The position numbers and the translations under genes were made by a program. The notes beneath the pieces were generated by a model. It was not told the DNA's origin. It ran no database searches and was given only the letters and a program-made list of their open reading frames with translations. This document shows positions 9,829 to 18,903 of a stretch of DNA of 64,000 nucleotides, in pieces. Each line of letters opens with the position of its first letter. The first letter of the stretch is position 1. The DNA comes from Bradyrhizobium sp. ORS 375 (GTDB lineage Bacteria > Pseudomonadota > Alphaproteobacteria > Rhizobiales > Xanthobacteraceae), in the NCBI RefSeq assembly GCF_000239775.1, contig NZ_CAFI01000494.1, positions 46,304-110,303 of the forward strand. The letters are read 5' to 3'.

Positions 9829-10764
9829 TCACGCGCCGCCCTGCCCAAAGGTCCAAACGGGAATACCGAGGCGACGAGCCTTGTCGGCGAGGTTGCCTTG
9901 GATGCCCGAACCGGGGAAGACCATGACGCCGATCGGCAGCGTCTCCAACATGGCGTCGTTGCGCTTGAAGGGTGCGGCCTTGTTGTGCCTGGTCCAATCG
10001 GGCTTGAACGCAATCTGCGGTACCTTGCGGTTCGCGGCCCATTTGGAGGCGATCAGTTCGGCACCTTTCGGCGAGCCGCCGTGCAGGAGGACCATGTCCG
10101 GATGCTTGGCGTAGACCTTGTCGAGCCGGTCCCAGATGAGTGCGACATCGTTGAAGTCAGGTCCGCCGGTGATTGCGATCTTCGGACCCTTTGGCAGCAT
10201 GACCTCGGTTTCGGCGCGGCGCTTGGCCGCGAGGAAGTCGCGGGAGTCGATCATGGCCGCTGTCAGCGTGCGATGGTTGACCTGCGATCCCGACCGAGGG
10301 CGCCAAGGTGATCGCGTGTGGAGCTCGAAGGCCTCTGTGGCTAGGTCGCGGAACAGCTCCATGGCGTTGCGGCGCTCGACCAGTGACAGCCCTTCCGACG
10401 TCAGGCGCTCGAGCTCGACGGAGCGGACCTCCGAGCCGTTCTGCTCCCGCTGGCTCGCGCGCTGCGCCTGCTCGTTGTCGTCGAGCTCGCGCTCGATGCG
10501 CATCGTCGCGCGGTGGAACAGGTTGACCGTCGACCACAGGAGATCCTTCAGCTCGGGCTCGAGGCGGGTGTCAGAGAGCGTCGCGACCAGGGCGTCGAAG
10601 ATGTCGGCGACGGCGCCTGCGATAATCCTGCCTTCGGGTAAAGGCCGCGGATCAGGCTCGTCGTCGAAGGGACGGTAGCCATGCAGCTGGAGTTCGGTCA
10701 GGGCGTCGTCGGTCGTCGATTGGATGTCGTGCGGCTCGTGCATCTCGTCGTGCGGGTCGGACAT
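9829..10764 (-). CDS. DUF2493 domain protein (SLOG-like nucleotide-binding fold)
   Basis: A 311-residue protein. The first 190 residues are acidic and helical. From about residue 200 comes a DUF2493 domain: KIAITGGPDFNDVALIWDRLD, then LLHGGSPKGAE, then FPGSGIQGNLADKARRLG. This fold belongs to the SLOG/YAcAr Rossmann-like group, which is thought to bind nucleotides or nucleotide-derived ligands. It recurs in plasmids and integrative elements, often beside DUF736 and Toprim genes as here. The start is set by GAGGT eight bases before the ATG. The substrate and role are unknown; ligand sensing during transfer or replication is an inference. Confidence 0.8.
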   Translation of the reverse strand: MSDPHDEMHEPHDIQSTTDDALTELQLHGYRPFDDEPDPRPLPEGRIIAGAVADIFDALVATLSDTRLEPELKDLLWSTVNLFHRATMRIERELDDNEQAQRASQREQNGSEVRSVELERLTSEGLSLVERRNAMELFRDLATEAFELHTRSPWRPRSGSQVNHRTLTAAMIDSRDFLAAKRRAETEVMLPKGPKIAITGGPDFNDVALIWDRLDKVYAKHPDMVLLHGGSPKGAELIASKWAANRKVPQIAFKPDWTRHNKAAPFKRNDAMLETLPIGVMVFPGSGIQGNLADKARRLGIPVWTFGQGGA

Positions 10765-10877
10765 GGGGACCTCGTCTGTGATCGTCAGAGCCGCGCCCAT
10801 CGCGGCCTTCCATAGCGATCTCCAAGACGGCGGGCGGCCCGGACCAGAACCCGCTGCACCTCAGCAGCGGGCCGGAG

Positions 10878-10963
10878 CGACAGCGGAGGATGGCGGTGCG
10901 CAGCTATTTTGCTTCGCGATGCAAAGGCCCGCTTGCGGGCCGGCGGAAAATAGCTGCGCACCG
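10878..10963. repeat. Shared 14-base leader plus 17-bp inverted repeat (copy 2)
   Basis: GCGACAGCGGAGGA is again followed by a perfect 17-base inverted repeat (arms 10894-10910 and 10947-10963, starting CGGTGCGCAGCTATTTT). A nested GC-rich hairpin (GGCCCGC/GCGGGCC) lies in the loop. It sits in the 5' region of the DUF2493 gene as copy 1 sits in that of the DUF736 gene. Only the leader sequence is shared between copies; the stems differ but both pair perfectly. Confidence 0.75.
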
Positions 10964-11103
10964 TCATTGCCGGACCGGACCGACTGACGTCCGATCGCCT
11001 CTGAAGAAGGCCCTCGGCGCGGCCCTCTCGGGCATAGACGAGATTCCCCTTGCACCCGCACGCGTCGCTGATGCCGAACGGCACCCAAGCAAAGGCTGGG
11101 CGT
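10964..11103. other. Intergenic region between DUF2493 and Toprim genes
   Basis: The remaining non-coding bases of the 340-base gap between the two genes. Apart from hairpin copy 2 to its left, nothing recognisable. Confidence 0.4.
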
Positions 11104-12153
11104 CTAGGCCGCACCCACGCCCATGAACCGCGCGGCGTCTTCGGGCAGCAACTGAGGCCGCAGCAATTCCCGAAGCTGGGTTTTCCCGAACGCGCGGAGA
11201 TCTTCATTGAAATCTTCCAGGCGCGGACAAAGTTCGACCGCCTCAATGCCGGAGTCCAGCGCACGTGTCGTCAAAGCCTTCGCCGCACTGGAACCTGCGG
11301 CATCTGCGTCGGCAGCGACATAGAGCCGGCGCAGTGTGGCTGGCCACAGCAGCGTCGCGAGATGATTGGCCGAGAGTGCGGCGGCAACCGGCAAGGTGGG
11401 CAGCACCGTGCGCAACGACAGCATGGTCTCGATGCCTTCCCCGGCCGCCAGCACATCGTCAGCGACGCCGAAGCGAACGGCATTTCTGAGCAGGTCGCCC
11501 ATCGCTCGTCGCGGCGTGTCGATCGGGGCTTTGCCAAGTCTGCGATCGTCGAAGCCGTCGGGATCGAGCCAGGTTCGATGGACGCCCGTGATACGGCCCT
11601 TGAGGTCGGTCACAGCGGCGATCAGCGCCGGCCAAGTCTCCACAATGTCTGTGCCTTCCGGACGATAGAAGCAGCGCGGGTGGAAGCGCAGAGCATCGGC
11701 GCTGATCGGTGCGTCGATGTTGCGGTTGGCAAGATAGGTCTCTCCGAGCGTTCCAGGCAGCGGCTGCGCCATCGCAAACAGGCGCCTGGAAGCTTTGATC
11801 GCGTCGCGCGGGCGGATGGCCTTGGCCTCGACCGGCGGCTCGCGCTGCCACCGCGGCAGCTTCAAGAAGCGCCGCGCCTCCTCGGCAATCTCGCGAAAGC
11901 TCCGCAAGCCACACGTTGTCCCGATGATGTCGAGCAGATCGCCATGCTCGCCGGTCGCGGCATCCACCCATTTGCCAGCAGCTCCCTTCGATGAGGCGTG
12001 CAGCCGCACGAACAGCGAGCGTCCGGGCGTGTTGTGGACGTCGCCGACCAGCCAATAGCGACCCTCGCGCCGGCCGTTGCAGAGATAGTGACGGCACACC
12101 GCCTCGGCCTCACGCGCAAGCCGGCCTGCCAGTTCGGATGCAACGCCCGACAT
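11104..12153 (-). CDS. Toprim domain protein (primase-like)
   Basis: A 349-residue protein. The N-terminal half resembles the primase-like region of plasmid and phage Toprim proteins (YWLVGDVHNTPGRSLFVRL, then GEHGDLLDIIG). The C-terminal half is a Toprim fold: acidic VLAAGEGIETMLSL, then the paired Asp motif LYVAADADAAGS. Such proteins are thought to prime or process DNA during replication or transfer of mobile elements; catalysis here is inferred. Its ATG overlaps the stop of the strawberry-notch gene by one base (TGATG), so the two are probably translationally coupled. An upstream in-frame GTG (one codon earlier) is also possible. Confidence 0.8.
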   Translation of the reverse strand: MSGVASELAGRLAREAEAVCRHYLCNGRREGRYWLVGDVHNTPGRSLFVRLHASSKGAAGKWVDAATGEHGDLLDIIGTTCGLRSFREIAEEARRFLKLPRWQREPPVEAKAIRPRDAIKASRRLFAMAQPLPGTLGETYLANRNIDAPISADALRFHPRCFYRPEGTDIVETWPALIAAVTDLKGRITGVHRTWLDPDGFDDRRLGKAPIDTPRRAMGDLLRNAVRFGVADDVLAAGEGIETMLSLRTVLPTLPVAAALSANHLATLLWPATLRRLYVAADADAAGSSAAKALTTRALDSGIEAVELCPRLEDFNEDLRAFGKTQLRELLRPQLLPEDAARFMGVGAA

Positions 12154-15100
12154 CACGTTCGCTCCCGACCGCGGACTCCTGCAATAGGAAACCGCTCCAG
12201 CACCTTGGCCAAGACCGCAGCACCGCTCGGATCGGTCGGCACGAACATCCTGAGCTTCCAGGAGATGATCTCAGCGAACAGACCGTAGGCTCTCAGACAG
12301 TCCCTGTGACCTTCAGCAAAGCCCGACAGCTCCATGCGATGCATGCCCATGACACGGACGCGCCGGAGCTGCAGACCTTCGGCGAGATCGAGCGCATAGC
12401 CGTCGCGGAGCAGCGCTGCGAACGCGTCCTCGGGCGCGAGCGCTGGGGCATCCGCCGACATGGCCGAGACCCAGCTGAGCGGGACCTTGCGACCGATGAT
12501 GCGCTCGCCCGCGTCGGTCTGAAGCCGGTAGACCCGCGTGAACTCCTGGGGCAGGCGCTTCCAGATCGGTAGCAGCAGGCCCGTGACGAGGTAGATCGTA
12601 CTCGTCGTGAACTCCGGGATCGATGCGAGCTGCGCGGTCCAGGCCTCCTTGAACTGCTCATGATCCGCTTCCGCCCAATCGCGCTCGGCCAGCTTTGCGA
12701 TCGGCAGAGTCTGGCGTCCCATCGGTCCCAAGAGATGGACGCGTCGCTCGATCTCTCCGTCCTCGAGTAGAGCGCTCAGCGCCGGCAGTTGGATCGCTGC
12801 ACGTCGCGATCGGACGTTAAGCAGCGGAACGGCACGGCGCTGCAGGAGCCGCTCCAAGGCCTCGTCCAGCGGCATCGGCCGGTTGCGGTCACGCTGGGTG
12901 ATGGTGACGAGATGCGTCTCTGCGGCCGTGGCCGGATGGCTGTAGATCGTCCTCCGCCCGGTGACGACGAAGCTCTCGGCGCGCAGCGTCTCCAAGCCGA
13001 CGTCCAAGGTCCCAGAGGCGATCGCCCCCTCGATGCGTGCCGCAAGCAACTGCTCAAACACCGTGAACAGAATGTTCTGCAGCTCGATCGTCAGCGCCAG
13101 CAGTCGGTTCAGGAACGTCGTGATGGGCGGCAGCTCGTCACGCAGACCATTCTCGTCGGTCAGCTTCAATCCCGTCGCCTGCTCGAACCGCTCCAGCGAG
13201 CAGCTCCCGACTTGGCCGCGGACCAGAAGCCCATAGAGCTGGTGCAAGGCATCGCGGGCGTGCGGACCTTCGAGGTTGTCCTCCGGGCGGAACAGCCCCT
13301 GCCCGCCGGTCTGACGCTGGCCGCGGGTAATGGCCCCTAACGTGTCGAGCCGGCGCGCGATCGTGGACAGGAAGCGCTTCTCCGCCTTCACGTCCGTCGC
13401 GATCGGACGAAACAATGGCGGCTGCGCCTGGTTGGTGCGGTTCGTCCGTCCGAGCCCTTGGATCGCAGCGTCTGCCTTCCAACCCGGCTCCAGGAGATAG
13501 TGGACGCGCTGCCGCGTGTTCTTCGCCGACAGCTCGGCGTGATAGCTGCGACCAGTTCCTCCGGCATCGGAGAACACGAGAACGCGCTTCTGGTCATCCA
13601 TGAAGGCAGCCGCCTCCGCCAGATTCGCCGAGCCGGCCCTGGTCTCGACCGCAAGCCGATCACGGATACGAACGATGCGCCTGGAACGGCCGGTGACCTC
13701 GGCGACCACGTCGGTGCCAAAGCGCTGGACGATCTGGTCGAGCGCGCCGGGCACCGGTGCAAGCGAGGCGAGGCGTTCGATCATCTCCGTCCGCCGCGCC
13801 ACTGCCTCACGACACTCGACCGGCTGGCCGTCGCGCGTGACTGGTCGCGAGGACAGGTTACCCTCGCCGTCGGTGAACGGCTCGTAGAGCTGGACCGGGA
13901 AGGAACGGGCGAGATAGTCGAGGACGTATTCGCGAGGCGTGATGTCGACCTGGACATCTCCCCACTCCTCCGTTGGGATTTCGGCGAGCCGGCGCTCCAT
14001 CAAGGCCTCGCCCGTCGAGACGATCTGGATGACAGCGGCATGGCCAGCGTCGAGATCCCGCTTGATCGCGTTGATCAGGGTCGGCGTCTTCATCGAGGTC
14101 AGGAGATGCCCGAAGAAGCGCTGCTTGGCGGATTCGAAGGCTGAGCGCGCCGCCGACTTGGCCTGAGCGTTCAGCGTCCCGGCTGCCGCGGTGATGTTGG
14201 CCGCGCGCATCGCGGCCTCGAGATTGTTGTGAATGACCGCAAACGCCTCGGCATAGGCGTCGTAGATCCGGACCTGTTCATCCGTGAGCCGATGCTCCAG
14301 CAGCTCATATTCGACGCCCTCGAAGGACAGCGACCGCGCTGCATAGAGACCGAGCGCCTTGAGATCCCTGGCCATCACCTCCATCGCCGCGACACCGCCC
14401 TCCTCGATGGCCGTCACGAAATCCGCACGCGTCGGAAACGGGAAGTCGGCACCGCCCCACAATCCGAGCCGCTGCGCATAAGCCAGATTATGGACGGTCG
14501 TCGCGCCTGTCGCCGAGACGTAGACGACGCGTGCATTGGGAAGCGCGTGCTGCAGCCTCAAGCCGGCGCGGCCCTGCTGTGAAGCGGCCTGCTCGCCCCG
14601 ATCGCCCTTGTTGCCTGCGGCGTTCTGCATCGCATGGCTCTCGTCGAAAATGATCACGCCGTCGAAGTCGCGACCTACCCAGTCGACGATCTGGCGGACC
14701 CGGGAAAGCTTCTCGGCCTTCTCGTCGGTCCGTAGCGTGGCGTAGGTCGTAAAAAGGATGCCTTCGCTGAGCCGGATCGGCGTGCCCTGGCGGAAGCGCG
14801 ACAGCGGCGTCACCAGGAGCCGCTCCATGCCGAGCGCGGCCCAATCGCGCTGGGCGTCCTCGATCAGCTTGTCGGACTTGCTGACCCAGATCGCGCGGCG
14901 CCGGCCCTTCAGCCAATTGTCCAGCAGAATGCCTGCGACCTGGCGGCCCTTGCCGGCGCCAGTCCCATCGCCGAGGAACCAGCCGCGCCGGAAGCGCACC
15001 GCTCCCTCGACCTCGTCGGCGGCCGCGCGGATCTGGTCGAAGGTCTCATCGACGATCCACGAGCCCGCAAGGAAGCCACCATGCGCCTCACCGGCATAGA

Positions 15101-16466
15101 TGAGGCTCTCGAGCTGCGCATCGGAAAGAATGCCGTTGGAGACGACCTGGGGCAGCACATGCGGCCGATAGGTCGGCTTGGGCGGCAAGACCGAAGCCAT
15201 CGCCGCTGATTGCACCAGCTTGGTCGGATGGGGTTTCGCACCCGGGATCCGGATCGACTGCAGCCGATACGCCTCATAAAGTGCCTCAGTCAGGCGAGGT
15301 CCCTCCTCGGGCACATGATCCACGAGTTCATAGGCGAGCTCGCAGCCGGCCGGCTCGCGGGCCGGCGCCGAAGAAGGTTCGCAGGCAGTAGGCAGGACGC
15401 GTCCTGCTCTCGCACGGAGACCAACAGGCTCGCCCGCCTGCGGGACAATGCGCCCCGCCATCGGCAACCGTGGCGGCGCGAGCGCCGTGATCCAGTCGAG
15501 CAAGGTCTGGACATCAGGTGCCATTCCCGCCGACTGCGGAAGCACGCGAGGATCAGGCGCCGGCTGCTTGTCGATCACGAGCAAGCGCGTGGCAGTCGTG
15601 GTGCCTTGTCGTGCGTAGACAGAGCCGTCGATCGCGGCGGACAACACGACACGACCTCGCTCCTGCAGGCGCACGAAGGCGTCCGTCCAGGTCGGATTAT
15701 CCGGGGCAAAACCGGCGGCGGTAATCGCGACCAGGCGCCCGCTCTCTCCAAGCCGTGCCAGTGCCGACGAAACATGACGCAACGTCGTATCCGCCTGAAA
15801 ACAGTCCACGTTCACTGTTGCCGAGAACGGCGGGTTCATCAGGACCACGCTCGGGACGCACGCCCTATCGAGATAGTCATCGATCTGCGCGGCGTCAAAG
15901 CGCGTCACGGTCAACCCCGCGAATACCAGATCGAGCAACGCGGCGCGGCTTGCTGCGAGCTCGTTGAGCAGAAGCGATCCGCCGGCGAGCTCCGCGAAGA
16001 TAGCGAGGCTCCCCGTCCCCGCAGACGGCTCCAGCACCCGATCGACCGAGGTCACTTGCGCCGCCGTGGCGGCGGCGAGCGCCAAAGGCAGCGGGGTCGA
16101 GAACTGCTGAAGGGACTGGCTCTCCATCGAGCGCCTGGTATGGCTCGGCAGAAGCGCTGCTATCTTGCTGACCATCGGCAGCATGGCCGAGGGGCTGCCA
16201 TTGCTGGCCTTGATGATCGCTGGACCGTACTTCGCCAAGAACAGAACGGCGGCGATCTCACAAGCCTCGTATGCCGTCTTCCAGTCCCAGCTGCCCTCGG
16301 CGTCACTGGCACCGAAGGCGGTCTGCATAGCGTGGCGCAGGCACCTTGCATCGATGCGCTCGCCGCGGGCAAGGTTCTGGAGCAGCAGCTCGGCCGCACG
16401 ATGGATGGCCTTGGCGCGTGCAATGAGTGCGAAGGGAGCCGTCTGGCAGCTCGTTTCGGTGACCAT
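12153..16466 (-). CDS. Strawberry-notch family methyltransferase-like/helicase protein
   Basis: A 1437-residue protein. Near residue 145 is an S-adenosylmethionine-type motif (VLEPSAGTGSLA), with MNPPFS about 60 residues on, as in adenine methyltransferases. From about residue 490 comes an SF2-like ATPase: nucleotide loop GDGTGAGKGR, DExH box IIFDESHAMQNAAG (a hallmark of strawberry-notch proteins), and C-terminal RecA motif QGLGRTNRTNQAQ. These proteins occur on alphaproteobacterial plasmids, integrative elements and phages. A role in protecting or remodelling incoming DNA is suggested, but the biochemical activity is not established. GAGG lies nine bases before the ATG; a TTG five codons upstream was rejected. 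It is part of the minus-strand backbone operon and overlaps the Toprim gene. Confidence 0.85.
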   Translation of the reverse strand: MVTETSCQTAPFALIARAKAIHRAAELLLQNLARGERIDARCLRHAMQTAFGASDAEGSWDWKTAYEACEIAAVLFLAKYGPAIIKASNGSPSAMLPMVSKIAALLPSHTRRSMESQSLQQFSTPLPLALAAATAAQVTSVDRVLEPSAGTGSLAIFAELAGGSLLLNELAASRAALLDLVFAGLTVTRFDAAQIDDYLDRACVPSVVLMNPPFSATVNVDCFQADTTLRHVSSALARLGESGRLVAITAAGFAPDNPTWTDAFVRLQERGRVVLSAAIDGSVYARQGTTTATRLLVIDKQPAPDPRVLPQSAGMAPDVQTLLDWITALAPPRLPMAGRIVPQAGEPVGLRARAGRVLPTACEPSSAPAREPAGCELAYELVDHVPEEGPRLTEALYEAYRLQSIRIPGAKPHPTKLVQSAAMASVLPPKPTYRPHVLPQVVSNGILSDAQLESLIYAGEAHGGFLAGSWIVDETFDQIRAAADEVEGAVRFRRGWFLGDGTGAGKGRQVAGILLDNWLKGRRRAIWVSKSDKLIEDAQRDWAALGMERLLVTPLSRFRQGTPIRLSEGILFTTYATLRTDEKAEKLSRVRQIVDWVGRDFDGVIIFDESHAMQNAAGNKGDRGEQAASQQGRAGLRLQHALPNARVVYVSATGATTVHNLAYAQRLGLWGGADFPFPTRADFVTAIEEGGVAAMEVMARDLKALGLYAARSLSFEGVEYELLEHRLTDEQVRIYDAYAEAFAVIHNNLEAAMRAANITAAAGTLNAQAKSAARSAFESAKQRFFGHLLTSMKTPTLINAIKRDLDAGHAAVIQIVSTGEALMERRLAEIPTEEWGDVQVDITPREYVLDYLARSFPVQLYEPFTDGEGNLSSRPVTRDGQPVECREAVARRTEMIERLASLAPVPGALDQIVQRFGTDVVAEVTGRSRRIVRIRDRLAVETRAGSANLAEAAAFMDDQKRVLVFSDAGGTGRSYHAELSAKNTRQRVHYLLEPGWKADAAIQGLGRTNRTNQAQPPLFRPIATDVKAEKRFLSTIARRLDTLGAITRGQRQTGGQGLFRPEDNLEGPHARDALHQLYGLLVRGQVGSCSLERFEQATGLKLTDENGLRDELPPITTFLNRLLALTIELQNILFTVFEQLLAARIEGAIASGTLDVGLETLRAESFVVTGRRTIYSHPATAAETHLVTITQRDRNRPMPLDEALERLLQRRAVPLLNVRSRRAAIQLPALSALLEDGEIERRVHLLGPMGRQTLPIAKLAERDWAEADHEQFKEAWTAQLASIPEFTTSTIYLVTGLLLPIWKRLPQEFTRVYRLQTDAGERIIGRKVPLSWVSAMSADAPALAPEDAFAALLRDGYALDLAEGLQLRRVRVMGMHRMELSGFAEGHRDCLRAYGLFAEIISWKLRMFVPTDPSGAAVLAKVLERFPIAGVRGRERT

Positions 16467-16598
16467 GGCGAAAAACCTCAAGGGAGAGCGAGGATGCGGA
16501 ACGGCCGCCGAACGCTCTCTCTTGTCGGCGACCTCACCCGCGCTGAACCGCCTCTCTCACTCTCGCCTCTCCTCAGTTCACCGATGACCTGCATGACA

Positions 16599-16623
16599 AA
16601 GCCCGGCCCACCTGGCCGGGCTT
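16599..16623 (-). terminator. Hairpin terminator downstream of ParB-like gene
   Basis: A perfect 10-base-pair stem (AAGCCCGGCC and its complement) with a 5-base loop lies about 40 bases after the ParB-like stop on the minus strand, followed by a short TTTG. It could end or attenuate transcription between the ParB-like and strawberry-notch genes. Confidence 0.5.
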
Positions 16624-16665
16624 CCATCATCGATATCTCCACACTCGGGCCCTCCCAACCGGGGG

Positions 16666-18792
16666 TCACTCCGCAGCGATGATCTCCTCGACTTCGTCAG
16701 CGCCCTCGGTCGCCTCCTCGTCCTCGCTGAGGAAAGCCGGGAGACTGTCGCCACCTCCGCCTTCAGCTGCCGGGGTGACGTCGGTCTCCGCTCCTCGCAG
16801 CGACTCCGGCAACCAGCCGCTGCCATCGAGCAGCCGCTCAGCTTCGCGGGCCATGTCCGGCTTCTTGAGATGCTCGATGAGCTGGGCCGAGGCCGCACCC
16901 TTGGCCTCGCGCACGGTTTGCAGGATGCGATGCTTGGTCACACGGCCGAGATAGTTGTCCACGGTGGGTTTCCAGCCGGCACTGATCATGTCGAGCCCGA
17001 CGGCGCGCGACAGCCGGTCCGCCTGTTCGAGGCGACTACGGATGCCGTGCGCGGACAGGCGCCCTTGATGCACCCGGCTGGCCGGCTCGGAGATCGCGTT
17101 CACGGCCTGAGCCGCGCAATGAGCAAAGAGTTCGGCCTGCGCCGTCCCATCCATCGCCGTCAGTGCCTCCCAGAGGTCCTTGTCGCTCGCCGGCAGCTTT
17201 GCCTTCCAGGCCGAGTGACAGGCGGCAATCGCCTTTGCCGGGATGCTGTCCTGCAGACCCGGAGGCTGCTCTGGAAAGCTCGGGCTGCGCAGCGAGATCT
17301 CCAGGCAGTTGAACGCGGAGCCGAACGGATAGAACGTCGCCAGCACAAAGCTGTGTAGCACCGCCTGGAAGGCGACCTGTGGCTGCTGACCGAGCGCATC
17401 GCGCAAAGCGAGCGTGCGATAGGCCGAAAGCTCGCTGATCAGCCGCTCCGGCAAGGGTCGTTCGACGTCCTCCCCCTCCTCATTGGGCTCTTCCGTTTGG
17501 CTGCCGCCGATCACGATCTTCGGAGCCGTTGCCCGGACCTCCGCGTCCGGAATGCCGGTCCGGCCATCAGCGTCCGTCCCAGCTTCGGCATCCGGCTGCT
17601 CACTCGTCGCGACTGGCTCATCCTCCGGGCGGACGAAGCCGCGGGCGACCCGAAGCCGGCCCTCGGAGTCGACGCTGACGAACGCGCCGGCGCGCGCCAT
17701 CTCTGCGGCATCGAAGATCATGGGCCGTTCTTCGAAGGATTGCAGCGCCTGCTCGATCTGACCGATGCGTCGATCGACCTCCTCGGGCAGCTCATCGGCC
17801 TGACTGTAGTCGGCTTCGAGCTTAGCCTGTTCCGCCCTCAGCGCTTCGATTGCCGCCTGCTCGCCGGCGGTGAGTTCGGCCGGCTCTCCCTGAATCTCGC
17901 GCAAACCATGGGTATGCCCGAAGGGGAAGTCGACGGCGGCCGCGATCCACTTCCAGCCCTCGGCGCCGATCCGCTCGGCCTCGGTCTGCAGCTTGTCCGC
18001 CACGAGGCGATCGAGCAGCGCGACATCCTGCAGCCAGCCGCCGTCATCGGCCTCGAAGAGATCCCGCAGCACCACTCCACCTGCGGCCTCATAGGAGGCG
18101 AGCCCGACGAATAGGCCCCTGCGATCGAAAGCCCGAACCGTCTGCTCCGTGAGCTGGCGGCGGATCTGGTAAGGCGCGTCACAGCCGGAACGGCTGACAC
18201 TGTCCCAGACCTCCTGCTGACGCGCATGATCGATCACGACCGTGAAGGCCATCAGTTGCTCGAGCGTCATGCCGTCGGCAGCGTAGACGTCGAGCAGCGC
18301 CGGCGAGACAGCGGCCAGCCGCAAGCGCTGCTTGACGACCGCGACCGCCACGAAATGCCGCGCCGCGATCTCCTCCTCGCTCATGCCGCTGTCACGCAAC
18401 GCCTGGAACGCCCGGTATTGATCGAGGGGGTGCAGACCGATGCGCTGGTCGTTTTCGGCGAACGAGTCATCCAGGGCCGATCCGGAATCGCGGACCACGC
18501 AAGGCACGGCTTGCGTCTTGGCCATCCGCTTCTGCTTCACCAGGAGCTCCAGCGCCCGGTAGCGCCTGCCACCCGCGGGCACCTCGAACATTCCGGTCTC
18601 CTTGCCGTCGTCATCGAGCACGGCGCGGACGTTCAAGCTCTGCAGCAGCGTCCTCTCTACAATGCTTTCCGCGAGCTGTTCGATGGAAACGCCGCCCTTG
18701 ATCCGGCGGACGTTGGACTGGCTCAGGACGAGCTTGTTGAAGGGAATGTCGCGCGACGGCGACAGCGTGATCTTCTGGGTAGCCTTGGTCAT
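16666..18792 (-). CDS. ParB/RepB/Spo0J-like protein of the mobile-element backbone
   Basis: A 708-residue protein with a ParB-type N-terminal domain: IPFNKLVLSQSNVR, then VPAGGRRYRALELL (the GxxRxxA nucleotide motif of ParB CTPases) and SFAENDQRIGLHPLDQYRAF. A ParB-type helix-turn-helix follows (EEEIAARHFVAVAVVKQRLRL). The remaining 500 residues are unique and end in an acidic tail (LSEDEEATEGADEVEEIIAAE). It is twice the size of plasmid-partition ParB and no ParA is nearby, so it is more likely a DNA-binding regulator or maintenance factor of the element than a classical partition protein. The start has GGAG nine bases upstream. It precedes the strawberry-notch gene on the same strand. Confidence 0.8.
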   Translation of the reverse strand: MTKATQKITLSPSRDIPFNKLVLSQSNVRRIKGGVSIEQLAESIVERTLLQSLNVRAVLDDDGKETGMFEVPAGGRRYRALELLVKQKRMAKTQAVPCVVRDSGSALDDSFAENDQRIGLHPLDQYRAFQALRDSGMSEEEIAARHFVAVAVVKQRLRLAAVSPALLDVYAADGMTLEQLMAFTVVIDHARQQEVWDSVSRSGCDAPYQIRRQLTEQTVRAFDRRGLFVGLASYEAAGGVVLRDLFEADDGGWLQDVALLDRLVADKLQTEAERIGAEGWKWIAAAVDFPFGHTHGLREIQGEPAELTAGEQAAIEALRAEQAKLEADYSQADELPEEVDRRIGQIEQALQSFEERPMIFDAAEMARAGAFVSVDSEGRLRVARGFVRPEDEPVATSEQPDAEAGTDADGRTGIPDAEVRATAPKIVIGGSQTEEPNEEGEDVERPLPERLISELSAYRTLALRDALGQQPQVAFQAVLHSFVLATFYPFGSAFNCLEISLRSPSFPEQPPGLQDSIPAKAIAACHSAWKAKLPASDKDLWEALTAMDGTAQAELFAHCAAQAVNAISEPASRVHQGRLSAHGIRSRLEQADRLSRAVGLDMISAGWKPTVDNYLGRVTKHRILQTVREAKGAASAQLIEHLKKPDMAREAERLLDGSGWLPESLRGAETDVTPAAEGGGGDSLPAFLSEDEEATEGADEVEEIIAAE

Positions 18793-18903
18793 CGGTCGTT
18801 CTCCACGACGGGCGGCCTAAGAACCTCTCTCTCAGGCCTTCACCCCGTCGCAGAGCACCTCTTGCCCTCTTGCTCTCCTCTACTCGGCCCCGGACCGCCG
18901 CAC

